In this document: one piece after another, positions 28,000 to 37,588 of the stretch
Numbering within the stretch: the stretch's first letter is position 1
How the letters are laid out: the number at the start of each line of letters is the position of its first letter
DNA from: FEN-1297 sp021817845
Lineage (GTDB): Bacteria > Bacteroidota > Ignavibacteria > Ignavibacteriales > Ignavibacteriaceae
Length of the DNA stretch: 64,000 nt
Assembly: GCA_021817845.1 (NCBI GenBank)
Contig: JAKAFW010000005.1
Span: 71,222-135,221, forward strand
Direction: 5' to 3'
Made by a program: the position numbers and the translations under genes
Notes under the pieces: model-generated
What the model was told of the DNA's origin: nothing
What the model saw: only the letters and a program-made list of their open reading frames with translations
The model's database searches: none

Positions 28000-28327
28000 A
28001 AGTAATTTTATAACTGCAAAATAAAAGTAAAGATACAGGAATCATTTTTTTCTTTTATTAGCTCATGTTACGCAGACAATTTTAAATATAATGGAAGTGA
28101 ATTGCAAACTCCGAGGTTTTGCTCAATTGTCATTTCGACGACCGAAGGGAGGAGAAATCCCAAACATAGCGCTGATACCTAATATCTATCATGGGATATC
28201 TCAGTCGAAGACTCCTTCGATATGACACATTACTATTTGTCAAATAATAGTAAGACGATTGAAAAGTGAATTATCAAAAGTATGGTGTTTAGGATTTACC
28301 TTCTTTGCAGGATTGAATGCGGAAATC
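28000..28327. other. Intergenic region holding a repeat element
   Basis: A 328-bp spacer between hutI and the endonuclease III gene. It contains the repeat at 28129-28226 and a partial copy (AACTCCGAGGTTTT at 28107-28120) of the hairpin seen at 44517-44550. TCATGTTACGCA at 28063-28074 also recurs at 44358-44369. I see no coding frame. Confidence 0.5.
28129..28226. repeat. Palindromic intergenic repeat (MITE/REP-like)
   Basis: Left arm starts GTCATTTCGACGACC and ends GGAGAAATCCC (28129-28161). The right arm, 28193-28226, reads GGGATATCTCAGTCGAAG...TTCGATATGAC, so the outer and inner parts of the arms are inverted matches with mismatches. The core between them is about 30 bases. This style of element is common between genes in such genomes. 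Confidence 0.7.
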
Positions 28328-29056
28328 TTATACATTATCTAAAAGTAAAAATGTATTTTCCTTATAACTGTTTTTTGCTTCAAAGTTTTTTTTGGGATAA
28401 TTACAAATTCTAACTAAAGGACAAATAAAACAATTTGGATTTGCAGGTTTACAAATTTCCCTACCTAATCGGATTAAGTTTGTGTGAAAAGAATGTGCAA
28501 CTCCTTCCGGTAAATTTTCATTTAAAATCAAGAAAGTTTTATCTGGTGTTTTTGTGCTGACAATTCCAATCCGGTTTGTTGTACGATGGACATGCGTATC
28601 AACAGGACAAATATTTTTTCTCAAAGAGAAAAGCAAGACACAGCTTGCGGTTTTTACTCCTACACCTTCATAACCCGTTAACTCTTTTAAAATTTCGCCA
28701 TCTTTTTTATTTAATAAATGGTCAAGACTAATTCTTCCCTTATTTTTCAGAAGTGATCTTAAAACATTTTTAATAGCTTTTGATTTTTGTTTCCCAAGTC
28801 CGGCTATTTTAATTTCTTTTTCAATTTTCGCTAATGGCAAGGTTGAGACATCATACCAATTTTGATAAGTCTTCTTCAAGTTTGTAAAAGCTTTATAAGA
28901 ATTTTTATCGTTTGTGTTTTGCGAGAGAATAGTTGCGATTAACATATCCACCGGATCGGGCGGATTTTGAGGACGGAATGGTATTCCATATTTTTGGATC
29001 AAGAGTTCATCCACTTTTGAAATTCTTTTTGATACCGTTTTTGATTTCTTAAGCAT
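28328..29056 (-). CDS. nth: Endonuclease III (HhH-GPD DNA glycosylase)
   Basis: 242 residues. The helix-hairpin-helix carries the catalytic Lys in LTGYEGVGVKTASC, and the catalytic Asp is in CPVDTHVHRTTNRIG. The C-terminal CKPANPNCFICPLVRIC has the 4Fe-4S spacing C-6-C-2-C-5-C of endonuclease III. It removes oxidised pyrimidines and nicks the abasic site. The ATG start is clear. The gene stands alone on the minus strand, divergent from the phosphohexomutase. Confidence 0.93.
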   Translation of the reverse strand: MLKKSKTVSKRISKVDELLIQKYGIPFRPQNPPDPVDMLIATILSQNTNDKNSYKAFTNLKKTYQNWYDVSTLPLAKIEKEIKIAGLGKQKSKAIKNVLRSLLKNKGRISLDHLLNKKDGEILKELTGYEGVGVKTASCVLLFSLRKNICPVDTHVHRTTNRIGIVSTKTPDKTFLILNENLPEGVAHSFHTNLIRLGREICKPANPNCFICPLVRICNYPKKNFEAKNSYKENTFLLLDNV

Positions 29057-29145
29057 CGTGTAAAAGTCGTTTGTATAAAATTATTTTCCTTAGTCCTAAC
29101 ATAAATAATTCTTTAGTCATTAATATAATTCAGACAGGAGGATAA

Positions 29146-30495
29146 ATGCCTACTTTAATGGTTAGTATCTCAGGTATTCGTGGAATAGTCGGCGATGGGC
29201 TTGATCCGGACACAATAGTAAAATACACTTCAGCCTATGCAGATTTTATTGGAAAGGGAAAAGTCGTCGTCGGTAGAGATGCGCGAATTTCCGGGGAGAT
29301 GGTCCAATCAATTGTTACCGGAACTCTATTAGCAAAAGGATTAGATGTATTAGTAATTGGAATTTGCCCGACTCCGACGGTTCAATATGCGGTGAAAACT
29401 TTATCAGCTGACGGCGGAATAGCAATCACAGCAAGTCATAATCCTAATCAATGGAATGCTTTGAAGTTACTGAATAATACGGGTCAATTTATGACTCCAG
29501 AGCAAAACAATGAAATGCTGAAGGTCCTAAATACTTGTCAAACCTTCAAAAGGTGGGATGAGCTTGGGACCTTAAAATATTTTGAAGAAGGATTAAAAAG
29601 ACATGTAACCGATGTATTAAATTTAGGATTTTTAAGAATAGATGAAATAAGAAAACGAAAATTTAAAGTCGTAGTAGATTGTGTTAACGGAGCCGGAGTT
29701 TATGTAATTCCCAATCTTCTAAAAGATTTTGGATGTGAAGTAATAGAAATGAATTGCGAACGAACAGGCATTTTCCCCCGCCTTCCTGAACCTTTGCCTG
29801 AAAATTTAACAGAAACAATGAAAGCAGTCGCATTTAACAAAGCTGATCTTGGCATTGTAGTTGATCCGGATGTTGACAGATTAGTGCTTATTACGAATGA
29901 GGGGAAACCTTTCGGGGAAGAAAACACAATTACTCAAGCCGTAAAATTCATTTTGTCTAAGCAGAAAGGAAATGTAGCTGTCAATCTATCGACAACGAGA
30001 GCTGTAGAAGATGTAGCAGCGGAGTATGGTCAAAAGGTATTCAGGTCGCCTGTAGGAGAAGCAAATGTCGTAAAAAAAATGAAGGAAGTCGATGCAGTAA
30101 TAGGCGGGGAAGGAAGCGGCGGAGTGATTTATCCCGCATTGCATTACGGTCGTGATGCACTAGTCGGTATTGCAATTACGCTTCAGCACTTAACAGAATT
30201 CGGCGGGACAATTTCTGATTTAAAAAAATCTTTGCCTTCCTATTTTATTGCAAAGAAAAAGATTGATTTGGGTAATTCACAACCGGATGAAATAATCAGG
30301 CATCTTTTAGAAAAGTACCGGGATGAAAAGATAAATAACGAAGACGGATTAAAGATTGATTTTGAAGATCATTGGGTACATTTTAGAAAATCAAACACCG
30401 AACCTATAATAAGAATAATAACAGAAGCAAAGACACAGGATTCTGCAGAAAAATATTCACAAAGATATTTTGACGAAATTAAAAAAATGTTTTGA
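29146..30495 (+). CDS. Phosphoglucosamine/phosphohexomutase (GlmM/ManB-like)
   Basis: 449 residues of the alpha-D-phosphohexomutase family. ISGIRGIVGDGL is the N-terminal phosphate loop, TASHNPNQWNALK carries the phosphoserine, DPDVDRLVLI the metal-binding Asp triad and GGEGSGGVIYP the sugar-binding loop. The sugar-binding GEGSGG and the overall N-terminus look like GlmM or archaeal-type phosphoglucosamine mutase. Phosphomannomutase is the alternative. The ATG follows ACAGGAGGATAA, a strong ribosome site. Confidence 0.87.
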   Translation: MPTLMVSISGIRGIVGDGLDPDTIVKYTSAYADFIGKGKVVVGRDARISGEMVQSIVTGTLLAKGLDVLVIGICPTPTVQYAVKTLSADGGIAITASHNPNQWNALKLLNNTGQFMTPEQNNEMLKVLNTCQTFKRWDELGTLKYFEEGLKRHVTDVLNLGFLRIDEIRKRKFKVVVDCVNGAGVYVIPNLLKDFGCEVIEMNCERTGIFPRLPEPLPENLTETMKAVAFNKADLGIVVDPDVDRLVLITNEGKPFGEENTITQAVKFILSKQKGNVAVNLSTTRAVEDVAAEYGQKVFRSPVGEANVVKKMKEVDAVIGGEGSGGVIYPALHYGRDALVGIAITLQHLTEFGGTISDLKKSLPSYFIAKKKIDLGNSQPDEIIRHLLEKYRDEKINNEDGLKIDFEDHWVHFRKSNTEPIIRIITEAKTQDSAEKYSQRYFDEIKKMF

Positions 30496-30518
30496 AGATT
30501 GAGTGTCACAAAGCTGAG

Positions 30519-31427
30519 TTAAAATAATTTGCTTCTTTTTTGAATATAGCTAAAAAGCGCTTTGTCAAACGGCATAGAAGTTTCAATAAGGTTGTAGTCA
30601 ATATTTGAATTTAGACATTCCGTTTTAATCTTGTTTAGAAAGCTTTCCATTGATTCCCGGTAAGCTTTTTGAATTTGATAAGGTTGGGTAGTAATTTCAT
30701 CTTCGGTCTCTAAATCCTTAAATACTGCATCATTTCCAAATGCAAAACTTCTTTCAAGCGGATCAAGAATCTGAAAGACTATAACTTCATTTTTTTGGTA
30801 GCGGAAATGTTTCAGAGCTTTTAGAATTGAGTTTATATCATCAAAAAAATCAGAAAAAATTATGACTAAGCCTCTCCTCTTAATTTTTTCTGCAATGATG
30901 TTTAAGGAAGTAGCCGTGTTGGTTTTATTAGACGGAGTTAAAGAGCTAAGACTTTTCAACATTTCTTGAAGATAAGCTCTGCTGGTTTTGGGAGGGAAAT
31001 ATTTGTCAATTGTTTCGGAGTAAAGCGACAAACCTACAGCATCCTGCTGTTTTATCATAAGATAGCTTAAACCCGCAACTAAAGTTATTGCATATTCTAA
31101 CTTTGATATATTTGTTCCGGAAGAATAACCCATCGACTTACTTGAGTCTAACAGAATATAACTTTTTAAGTTAGTTTCTTCTTCATATTGTTTAATAAAA
31201 AACCTTTCGGTTTTCCCATAGGCTTTCCAATCTATATCCTTAACCGAATCGCCCTGCATATAAGGTCTATGTTGAGTAAACTCAACGCTGAAACCATGGT
31301 ATGGGCTTTTATGAAGTCCAACCATAAAGCCTTCAACTACTAATCTTGCTCGAAGCTCTAATGAATTTAATTTTGAAATGACCGCCGGGTTTAAATATTT
31401 CCGGTAATCATTTGAAGATTCTTGCAT
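30519..31427 (-). CDS. DUF58 domain protein
   Basis: 302 residues. DUF58 features: FTQHRPYMQGDSVKDIDWKA and a von Willebrand A-like segment YILLDSSKSMGYSSG with a MIDAS-like DxSxS. Such proteins usually sit with MoxR-type AAA ATPases, which are absent here. The role is unknown, perhaps in envelope protein assembly. It overlaps the upstream TPR lipoprotein gene by one base (TAATG), so the pair is probably co-expressed. Confidence 0.85.
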   Translation of the reverse strand: MQESSNDYRKYLNPAVISKLNSLELRARLVVEGFMVGLHKSPYHGFSVEFTQHRPYMQGDSVKDIDWKAYGKTERFFIKQYEEETNLKSYILLDSSKSMGYSSGTNISKLEYAITLVAGLSYLMIKQQDAVGLSLYSETIDKYFPPKTSRAYLQEMLKSLSSLTPSNKTNTATSLNIIAEKIKRRGLVIIFSDFFDDINSILKALKHFRYQKNEVIVFQILDPLERSFAFGNDAVFKDLETEDEITTQPYQIQKAYRESMESFLNKIKTECLNSNIDYNLIETSMPFDKALFSYIQKRSKLF

Positions 31428-31954
31428 TATTTGCCAGCCATTTTTTTCCGCTGAAGAATTTCTTCCGGAGTTAGCCCCATATTCTCTAATTCTTCTTTTA
31501 CGGATGTTGCTAATTCATTATTAGGATATTGCTTCAAAAAAAGGTTAAAGGTCAAAGTTGCATTCTTAAAATCTTTCTGATCATTTGCTTGGATAAATCC
31601 GGACAGAAATAAACACTTAGGGGCAATATCACTTTGAGGATATTTATCATAAGCACTTCTAAAGAGTAAAACAGCACGTTGCAACGATTCTTCCGGAGTT
31701 AAATTTTGATTTGTCGAAGGTATTTTTTTAATCAGGAAATTTTGATACAGAGTCGCCATCTTAAATATTGCCTGGGGGGCTAATTGGCTTTCGGGATAAT
31801 GATCTACCAATTTCTCAAATGATTCTAGTGCCGCATCATAATTTTTTTGTACAACACTTGCATTGCCCAAATCTAAATAATTCTGATCAGTTTTTTTGCT
31901 GCAGCCGAATAAAACAAAGGCTAAAATGAGTGCGGATATAATAGAGAGTTTCAT
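31427..31954 (-). CDS. TPR lipoprotein (BamD/YbgF-like)
   Basis: 175 residues with a lipobox at FVLFGC. Two or three tetratricopeptide-like repeats follow (SVVQKNYDAALESFEKLVDH, LFRSAYDKYPQSDIAPKCLF, ATLTFNLFLKQYPNNELATS). The pattern resembles BamD or CpoB/YbgF-type periplasmic TPR proteins. BamD is usually longer, so it is more likely an accessory envelope lipoprotein. It is translationally coupled to the DUF58 gene. The real function is unknown. Confidence 0.75.
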   Translation of the reverse strand: MKLSIISALILAFVLFGCSKKTDQNYLDLGNASVVQKNYDAALESFEKLVDHYPESQLAPQAIFKMATLYQNFLIKKIPSTNQNLTPEESLQRAVLLFRSAYDKYPQSDIAPKCLFLSGFIQANDQKDFKNATLTFNLFLKQYPNNELATSVKEELENMGLTPEEILQRKKMAGK

Positions 31955-32044
31955 ACATTTTCTATAATTTTTATTAGAAATATTGGTTGCAAAGTTATCA
32001 AATTAGAAATGAAGTAGCAATCAAAGAAATATTACCGGTTTAAT

Positions 32045-32551
32045 TTAATTGTTTCTCATCTTCTTTAATTGATCATTTTTCTTCAAAGATTCCTCAGCTA
32101 ATTTCTTTTTGTAGTTAATTATTTTTTCTTGAAGACTCTTATCGCAAACAGAAAGAATTTGAGCCGCAAGAATACCCGCGTTTTTAGCCTGGTTGATTCC
32201 GACAGTTGCTACCGGAACACCTCCAGGCATTTGGACAATTGAAAGAAGCGAATCCATGCCGTCAAGAGATTTTGATTTTACGGGTACACCAATTACGGGG
32301 AGAGGCGAATGAGAGGCAGTCATGCCTGGCAAATGAGCTGCACCGCCTGCTCCTGCAATTATTACTTTAATTCCTCTCTCATGAGCAGAAGCTCCATATT
32401 CTGCCATTAAGTTTGGGGTTCTATGCGCTGATACGATTTTTATTTCGTACATAATCTCAAATTCGTCAAGCACAAGAGCGGCTTCATTCATTACCGAAAG
32501 ATCAGAATCGCTGCCCATGATTATTCCGACTAGGGGGTTATTGTGTTTCAT
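32045..32551 (-). CDS. purE: N5-carboxyaminoimidazole ribonucleotide mutase
   Basis: 168 residues from the ATG at 32551. The frame also opens at a GTG at 32566, right after the purK stop. IIMGSDSDLSVMNEA and ISAHRTPNLMAEYG are the PurE nucleotide-binding motifs, with AGAGGAAHLPGMTASHS later. It converts N5-CAIR to CAIR in purine synthesis, taking the PurK product. It directly follows purK, as is usual. Confidence 0.95.
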   Translation of the reverse strand: MKHNNPLVGIIMGSDSDLSVMNEAALVLDEFEIMYEIKIVSAHRTPNLMAEYGASAHERGIKVIIAGAGGAAHLPGMTASHSPLPVIGVPVKSKSLDGMDSLLSIVQMPGGVPVATVGINQAKNAGILAAQILSVCDKSLQEKIINYKKKLAEESLKKNDQLKKMRNN

Positions 32552-32568
32552 AATTTTCTTCTTCACTT

Positions 32569-33723
32569 TTATATTATTATTTGTTTTTCAATTTCTTTCA
32601 CACGCCTTAAAATTGGGTAAAGATTATCGCCTAAAATAGTTATGTGCCCCATTTTTCTACCAACCCGTGATTTCTCTTTTCCATAAATGTGAAGATGAAC
32701 ATTGTCATCCGTAAAGGCTTTGTTATAATTTCGAACAACCCCATCTCCGATTCTTTTACCGAGAAGGTTAATCATTACGGCAAACGGTCTCAACATTTCG
32801 GTTGAGCCAAGCGGTAAACCCAGAATAGCACGAATATGATTTTCAAACTGCGATGTCACACAAGCTTCAATTGTATAATGCCCAGAATTATGGGGCCTCG
32901 GAGCCATTTCATTTACCAAAATATTTTTATCTTTTGTAAGAAACATTTCGATTCCAAAAATACCATAACCACTTACCGCCTCAACGGCGGAAATTGCGAT
33001 CTCTTCAGAAAACTTTGCTAGTTTTTTTGGAATCTGCGCCGGTGCAATCACCGTTTTACAAATATGATTTTCCTGAATCGTTTGAACAACCGGATAAGTT
33101 TTAATTTCCTTTTTAGTTCTAACAATCATTATTGCAAGCTCCATTGCAAAGTCAATGAACTCTTCCGCATAAAGTTCACTGCCGCGCGATGCAAGCTTCT
33201 TCAAGCCTGAATTAAAAGAATTAATATTTTTCACAAGCGCATTGCCGTAACCATCATAGCCCATCTTTCGGGACTTCAGAACAAACTTTTTACCAAGTAT
33301 AGAAGAAACATCCTTGTAAAGATTTTCATAATTATATTTCACAAACTTCGGAACGGGAATTCCATTTCTTTCAAGAGTTCTTTTTTGAATATATTTATCC
33401 TGAATCAAAGAGATTGTTTTTGAGGATGGGATTACTTCCTTTCCCAGGGTCTCTATGTAATGCAATTTTTCGGAATCTATAAATTCATTTTCCAAAGTAA
33501 CTACATCAGAATGCTTTGAAAATTCTTTAAGAACAGATTCATTATCAACCCATCCGACATACTCTTTTTTTGTCAATTGACCTGCCGGAGAATTCTTTTC
33601 TTTCTCTAATATTGCGACATCAAAACCAAGCTTAAAAGCCTGATAAGCCGACATTCGGGCAAGCTGCCCGCCTCCAAGTATTCCAATACATTTTTTAATA
33701 TTCACTTTAACCTTTGTCTTCAT
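32569..33723 (-). CDS. purK: N5-carboxyaminoimidazole ribonucleotide synthase
   Basis: 384 residues, ATP-grasp. The N-terminus IGILGGGQLARMSAYQAFKLG and the C-terminal block VNEMAPRPHNSGHYTIEACV are characteristic of PurK. It makes N5-CAIR from AIR, bicarbonate and ATP. It lies upstream of purE and downstream of comEC on the same strand. Length and ATG are normal. Confidence 0.95.
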   Translation of the reverse strand: MKTKVKVNIKKCIGILGGGQLARMSAYQAFKLGFDVAILEKEKNSPAGQLTKKEYVGWVDNESVLKEFSKHSDVVTLENEFIDSEKLHYIETLGKEVIPSSKTISLIQDKYIQKRTLERNGIPVPKFVKYNYENLYKDVSSILGKKFVLKSRKMGYDGYGNALVKNINSFNSGLKKLASRGSELYAEEFIDFAMELAIMIVRTKKEIKTYPVVQTIQENHICKTVIAPAQIPKKLAKFSEEIAISAVEAVSGYGIFGIEMFLTKDKNILVNEMAPRPHNSGHYTIEACVTSQFENHIRAILGLPLGSTEMLRPFAVMINLLGKRIGDGVVRNYNKAFTDDNVHLHIYGKEKSRVGRKMGHITILGDNLYPILRRVKEIEKQIII

Positions 33724-33746
33724 TATTAATAAAAATCCAGTTCAAT

Positions 33747-36146
33747 TCAACTTTCCCAGTCGACCTGGGAAAAATTTTCCCCGTCTGACTTAAGCAAAAT
33801 CCCGCCTTGTTTGTCTGTCCGTATAACTTTTGATTTATGTCTCTCCAGTCGTTTTAAAACTTCATAAGAAGGATGGCCAAATTTATTTTTAATTCCGACA
33901 CTTATCAAACTAATTTTTGGTTTCACGCAGCTCAAGAATTCTTCGCTTGAACAAAAATTACTTCCATGATGAGATATTTTTAGGACGTCTGAGTTCAAAA
34001 AACTTCCATATGTGTCTGCATAATATTTTTCTCCTTTTGCATCAACATCACCAGTAAATAGGATGCTTGTTTTACCGTATACGATTTTTATTATTCCGCT
34101 TTTATTATTTGAAGTGGTTTTATTAGCATTAATTCTTGGGCGATCATTTAGTATATATATTTTAGAGTTACCAACTGTAAAACATTTTTTCGAATAGTGC
34201 TCAAACTGTATTTTTCTGTGAATAAGAAATTGTTGAAACTTAATTTCCTTCTTTAATGCCGAATCGATTTCAGGAATGAACACCTTTTCTATTTTGTTTT
34301 TTTCAATAAGAGAAACGATTCCGCCATAATGATCAGCATCAAAGTGAGAGATAAACGCATAATCGATTTTATTGATGTCAAGTTGATTCAGCAGCGGGTC
34401 GATTATTTTTTCTCCGTTGTCGAAATTAAATGAAGCCATGCCGGCATCCACTAATGCAGTCTTACCGTTTGGAAATTTTAGAAGAAAAGAATCCCCCTGC
34501 CCTACATCAATAGCATAAACATTAAGGAGGTTCTTAGACAGAATATCTTTATGGTCTAACGAACTATATACAATAATATTTAGAAATACCAATGACATAA
34601 GGATAGTTCTGGAAAAGAAAGTGGAAAACTTATTCATAAAGAGAAAGAAAACGATAAGGAAGAAATAAAAGATAAGAGAATCGAGTAGAGTAAAATTTCT
34701 AATCCACAAAAATGAATATTGGAATCTACCTGTTAGCTTAACAAATTCAAAAATAAAAGAGGTTGTTAAGTTATTTGCTGCGGCTGACAGAGAGGCAAAA
34801 AAGGGTGAAAAGAAAGTTAAGGTTAAGGTAAAAAAGGAAATCCCAACTATTACACCTATTGTTGGAATAACAATTAAATTAGCGAGCAGTGCGACCACAG
34901 ATAGTTTACTAAAGTAAACAAGCGTAAACGGAAGAGTTCCTATTTGTGCGGATAATGAAACTGCAAAAAACAAAAGAAGATTCTTCAACTTACTTGAGTT
35001 AATTTTTAAAGCCTCTATTTTGCTGCGAAGATATGGATAAATGGCTGCTATTGAAAAAACTGCCGCAAAAGATAACTGAAATCCAGGGCTAAACAATTCG
35101 TTGGGATAAAATAGAAGAATCACCAGTGCAGCCAACGACAAAGAATTAAAGATGTTTGTGCTTCTATTAGTTAACAAAGTAATTATGAAAGCTATCGACA
35201 TAATAACAGCTCTTACAACTGATGCCGGCATACCAGTAATAACCATAAACATAATTAATCCGGCTATAGTTAATATTGAACCTATATACTTATTTAGTCT
35301 TCCAAATAGGAACATAAAAATTATAGCAATGAAGCCAACATGTAAACCCGAAACAGCAAGTACATGCATTACTCCGGAATTAATAAAATCTACTTTTGCG
35401 TTCTGATCTATTTCACTTCTGTCCGCCAATAGCAGCCCTTTAACTAATGCTGCGGTTTGCGGTGCAAACAATGTAGAAATAGTTGTATTAAGATTTTTTC
35501 TCATCAAGAAAACTGTTGATTTTACTTTATCTTTGTTCTGATTAAGCAAAAAGAAATCCTTAACACTGTAGGAATTTAATACTCCGCTTATGCCTTTGGA
35601 ATTAAGATAATTGTTATAGTCAAACTCACCGGGATTTCTCCGGTTTCTACCTGTGGAATAATTACCTGTAATTTTTATAAAATTGCCGGGGTTAATTGAA
35701 GCATAAACCGAATCAACATTCCGTTTTGAATTATCTTTCAACCTACAAAGGATATTAGTTTTTAACTTTGATGAAAAGCTATTAGACCTAAGAGAATCAA
35801 TACTTAATTCAAATAAAATCCCTTTTTCTTTATTTAGTTCAATATTTGAAATCTTTCCATATGCAGTAATGTCTTTAACGTAATTGATATTTGAAGGAAG
35901 AATTTTTTGGTTACTAAGTGAAATAGATTCTACAGCGTTGCCTGCTCCGACGACAGCAATAAAAGAAATAATACTCAACATATTTTTTCTTTTACTTTGT
36001 TTATCAAAAACCATTATTGTAAAAAGTAAAATGAGAGTTATTAAAGCCAGAATCAAATAAGCAGTGAATGTAAATGAAATAAATTTGTTTAAAATTATTC
36101 CGGCGATAAAAAGGATAGCCACCTTTATCAATGGATAATCCTTCAT
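33747..36146 (-). CDS. comEC: ComEC/Rec2-type DNA uptake channel
   Basis: 799 residues. An N-terminal OB-like region leads into a competence domain of about eight membrane segments (GVMHVLAVSGLHVGFIAIIF is its hallmark). The C-terminal metallo-beta-lactamase-like domain carries DVGQGDSFLL-type AIDVGQGDSFLLKFPNGK and ISHFDADHYGGI. ComEC moves single-stranded DNA through the inner membrane. The full length suggests that natural transformation is possible. It overlaps the preceding gene by four bases (ATGA). Other com genes are not in the window. Confidence 0.93.
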   Translation of the reverse strand: MKDYPLIKVAILFIAGIILNKFISFTFTAYLILALITLILLFTIMVFDKQSKRKNMLSIISFIAVVGAGNAVESISLSNQKILPSNINYVKDITAYGKISNIELNKEKGILFELSIDSLRSNSFSSKLKTNILCRLKDNSKRNVDSVYASINPGNFIKITGNYSTGRNRRNPGEFDYNNYLNSKGISGVLNSYSVKDFFLLNQNKDKVKSTVFLMRKNLNTTISTLFAPQTAALVKGLLLADRSEIDQNAKVDFINSGVMHVLAVSGLHVGFIAIIFMFLFGRLNKYIGSILTIAGLIMFMVITGMPASVVRAVIMSIAFIITLLTNRSTNIFNSLSLAALVILLFYPNELFSPGFQLSFAAVFSIAAIYPYLRSKIEALKINSSKLKNLLLFFAVSLSAQIGTLPFTLVYFSKLSVVALLANLIVIPTIGVIVGISFFTLTLTFFSPFFASLSAAANNLTTSFIFEFVKLTGRFQYSFLWIRNFTLLDSLIFYFFLIVFFLFMNKFSTFFSRTILMSLVFLNIIVYSSLDHKDILSKNLLNVYAIDVGQGDSFLLKFPNGKTALVDAGMASFNFDNGEKIIDPLLNQLDINKIDYAFISHFDADHYGGIVSLIEKNKIEKVFIPEIDSALKKEIKFQQFLIHRKIQFEHYSKKCFTVGNSKIYILNDRPRINANKTTSNNKSGIIKIVYGKTSILFTGDVDAKGEKYYADTYGSFLNSDVLKISHHGSNFCSSEEFLSCVKPKISLISVGIKNKFGHPSYEVLKRLERHKSKVIRTDKQGGILLKSDGENFSQVDWES

Positions 36147-37060
36147 CGGCTTATCTCGATAATTGCCTTTTTAATTTGGGAAATGTCTTTTATCGTATTA
36201 AATAAATATCTCCCATACTTCCCTGCGCTTATTGTTAATGAAGGATTCAGTGAATGTGTCTTGATAGATAAATCTTCCACATTGCCGTGATCGGAACAAA
36301 TTAATAAAGTAGTATTCGATCGATCTATTTCAGATAAAATTGTAAATAGGAATTCATCCAAAGTCTTCAGAGCGGGCTCAATATTCCCTTCATGTCTACC
36401 ATGTCCGATGTAATCAGTAAGATAATATTCGAAAAGAGTGAAAGAATTTTGAAACGCAATTTTTAATAGGCGCCTAGCTGCGGTCTCAGATTTAATAACC
36501 GGCAGTGTATAGCCTAATTTCTGATTCCATTTTTCGTTTGTAATTTCTGCAGTTAGTGCCTTACCCTTCTTAACATCTGTAGCATGGTTTAGTCTAACTC
36601 CGCTAAACCTGCAGCTTAATGAAGTAACGCTAAGTCTTAGTTTACCGGATTTAAGATAATCAAAAAAAGGTTTCGGGTATGCGTTTGCAAAAAAAACTTT
36701 TTTGTTTTTCTTTAGAAAGTATTTGAATATATTTTGCTCTTGAATGATAGGTAGGAGAGTAGAATATGGATACGGACCAAAATGTTTCCCAACGATTTTG
36801 GGTGCATTGACACCACAGAAGATAGCTGTCTGCCCAGTACCGCTTTGCGGAAAACCTTCAACTCCTAAGCGCGCATCAGCCGGAAAGATAAAGGAGCTGT
36901 TTGATTCGATAACCTGGTCTGTAATTGAGGGGGTTTTTCCGAATATTTTAGTAAAGGTTTTAAATGGATACTTAAAAAATGGATTGTTTTGATAATCTTC
37001 GTTTCCGATTCCTACTCCGTCTATGAATATCATTAAAACATGGTCCAAGAGATTCACCAC
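36143..37060 (-). CDS. Alkaline-phosphatase-superfamily metalloenzyme of unknown substrate
   Basis: 305 residues. The N-terminal MIFIDGVGIGNED holds a metal-binding Asp, GFPQSGTGQTAIFCGVN the nucleophile region, DYIGHGRHEG and LICSDHGNVEDLS the later metal ligands. This pattern resembles phosphopentomutase and cofactor-independent phosphoglycerate mutase but is shorter than either. The reaction is not known to me. The frame opens at a GTG. An internal ATG (MIFIDG) is a possible start. It overlaps comEC and lies in the fni-to-purE series. Confidence 0.65.
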   Translation of the reverse strand: MVNLLDHVLMIFIDGVGIGNEDYQNNPFFKYPFKTFTKIFGKTPSITDQVIESNSSFIFPADARLGVEGFPQSGTGQTAIFCGVNAPKIVGKHFGPYPYSTLLPIIQEQNIFKYFLKKNKKVFFANAYPKPFFDYLKSGKLRLSVTSLSCRFSGVRLNHATDVKKGKALTAEITNEKWNQKLGYTLPVIKSETAARRLLKIAFQNSFTLFEYYLTDYIGHGRHEGNIEPALKTLDEFLFTILSEIDRSNTTLLICSDHGNVEDLSIKTHSLNPSLTISAGKYGRYLFNTIKDISQIKKAIIEISR

Positions 37061-37099
37061 TTAATAGTTTTTAAAGAAACAGAAAGCAAAAGCTTAATC

Positions 37100-37588
37100 T
37101 TATTTTGAATCGACAATTACTGTAACGGGTCCATCGTTAATTATTTTCACTGACATCATTGTCTTAAAGATACCGCTCTTGACATTATGCTCGCCTATAT
37201 TTTCCTTTACTCTCAATATAAATTTTTCATAAAGCTCATTTGCAATTTCCGGTTTTGCTGCCTCTGTAAAGCTCGGGCGATTACCGCGCGATGTATCGCC
37301 ATATACAGTAAATTGCGAGATAATTAAAGCTTCCCCGTTAATATCTTTCAAGGATAAATTCATTTTATTCTCTTCATCTTCCGAATAATCTTTGAGTAAA
37401 AGTGGTTGATCTTTTCGCGAAAATATTCGAAGATTGCAACATTTGTCTGCCACAAATTTAACATCAACAAGAGTATCGCTGTTTTTAATTCCCAGTAAAA
37501 TCACAACTCCCTTCTTAATTTCCTCATGAATATTTATTGAGTCAATATATACTCCTCCTTCAGATACTTTTTGGACAACAGCTCTCAA
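37100..37588 (-). CDS. dtd: D-aminoacyl-tRNA deacylase
   Basis: 162 residues of the DTD family. ISQFTVYGDTSRGNRPSF is the SQF/RP active-site motif and INDGPVTVIV the NxGP(V/F)T motif that gives cis-Pro recognition. It removes D-amino acids and glycine misacylated to tRNA. The start is TTG overlapping the prmC stop as TTGA, with GGAGA 7 bases upstream. It lies within the tight minus-strand series. Confidence 0.94.
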   Translation of the reverse strand: MRAVVQKVSEGGVYIDSINIHEEIKKGVVILLGIKNSDTLVDVKFVADKCCNLRIFSRKDQPLLLKDYSEDEENKMNLSLKDINGEALIISQFTVYGDTSRGNRPSFTEAAKPEIANELYEKFILRVKENIGEHNVKSGIFKTMMSVKIINDGPVTVIVDSK

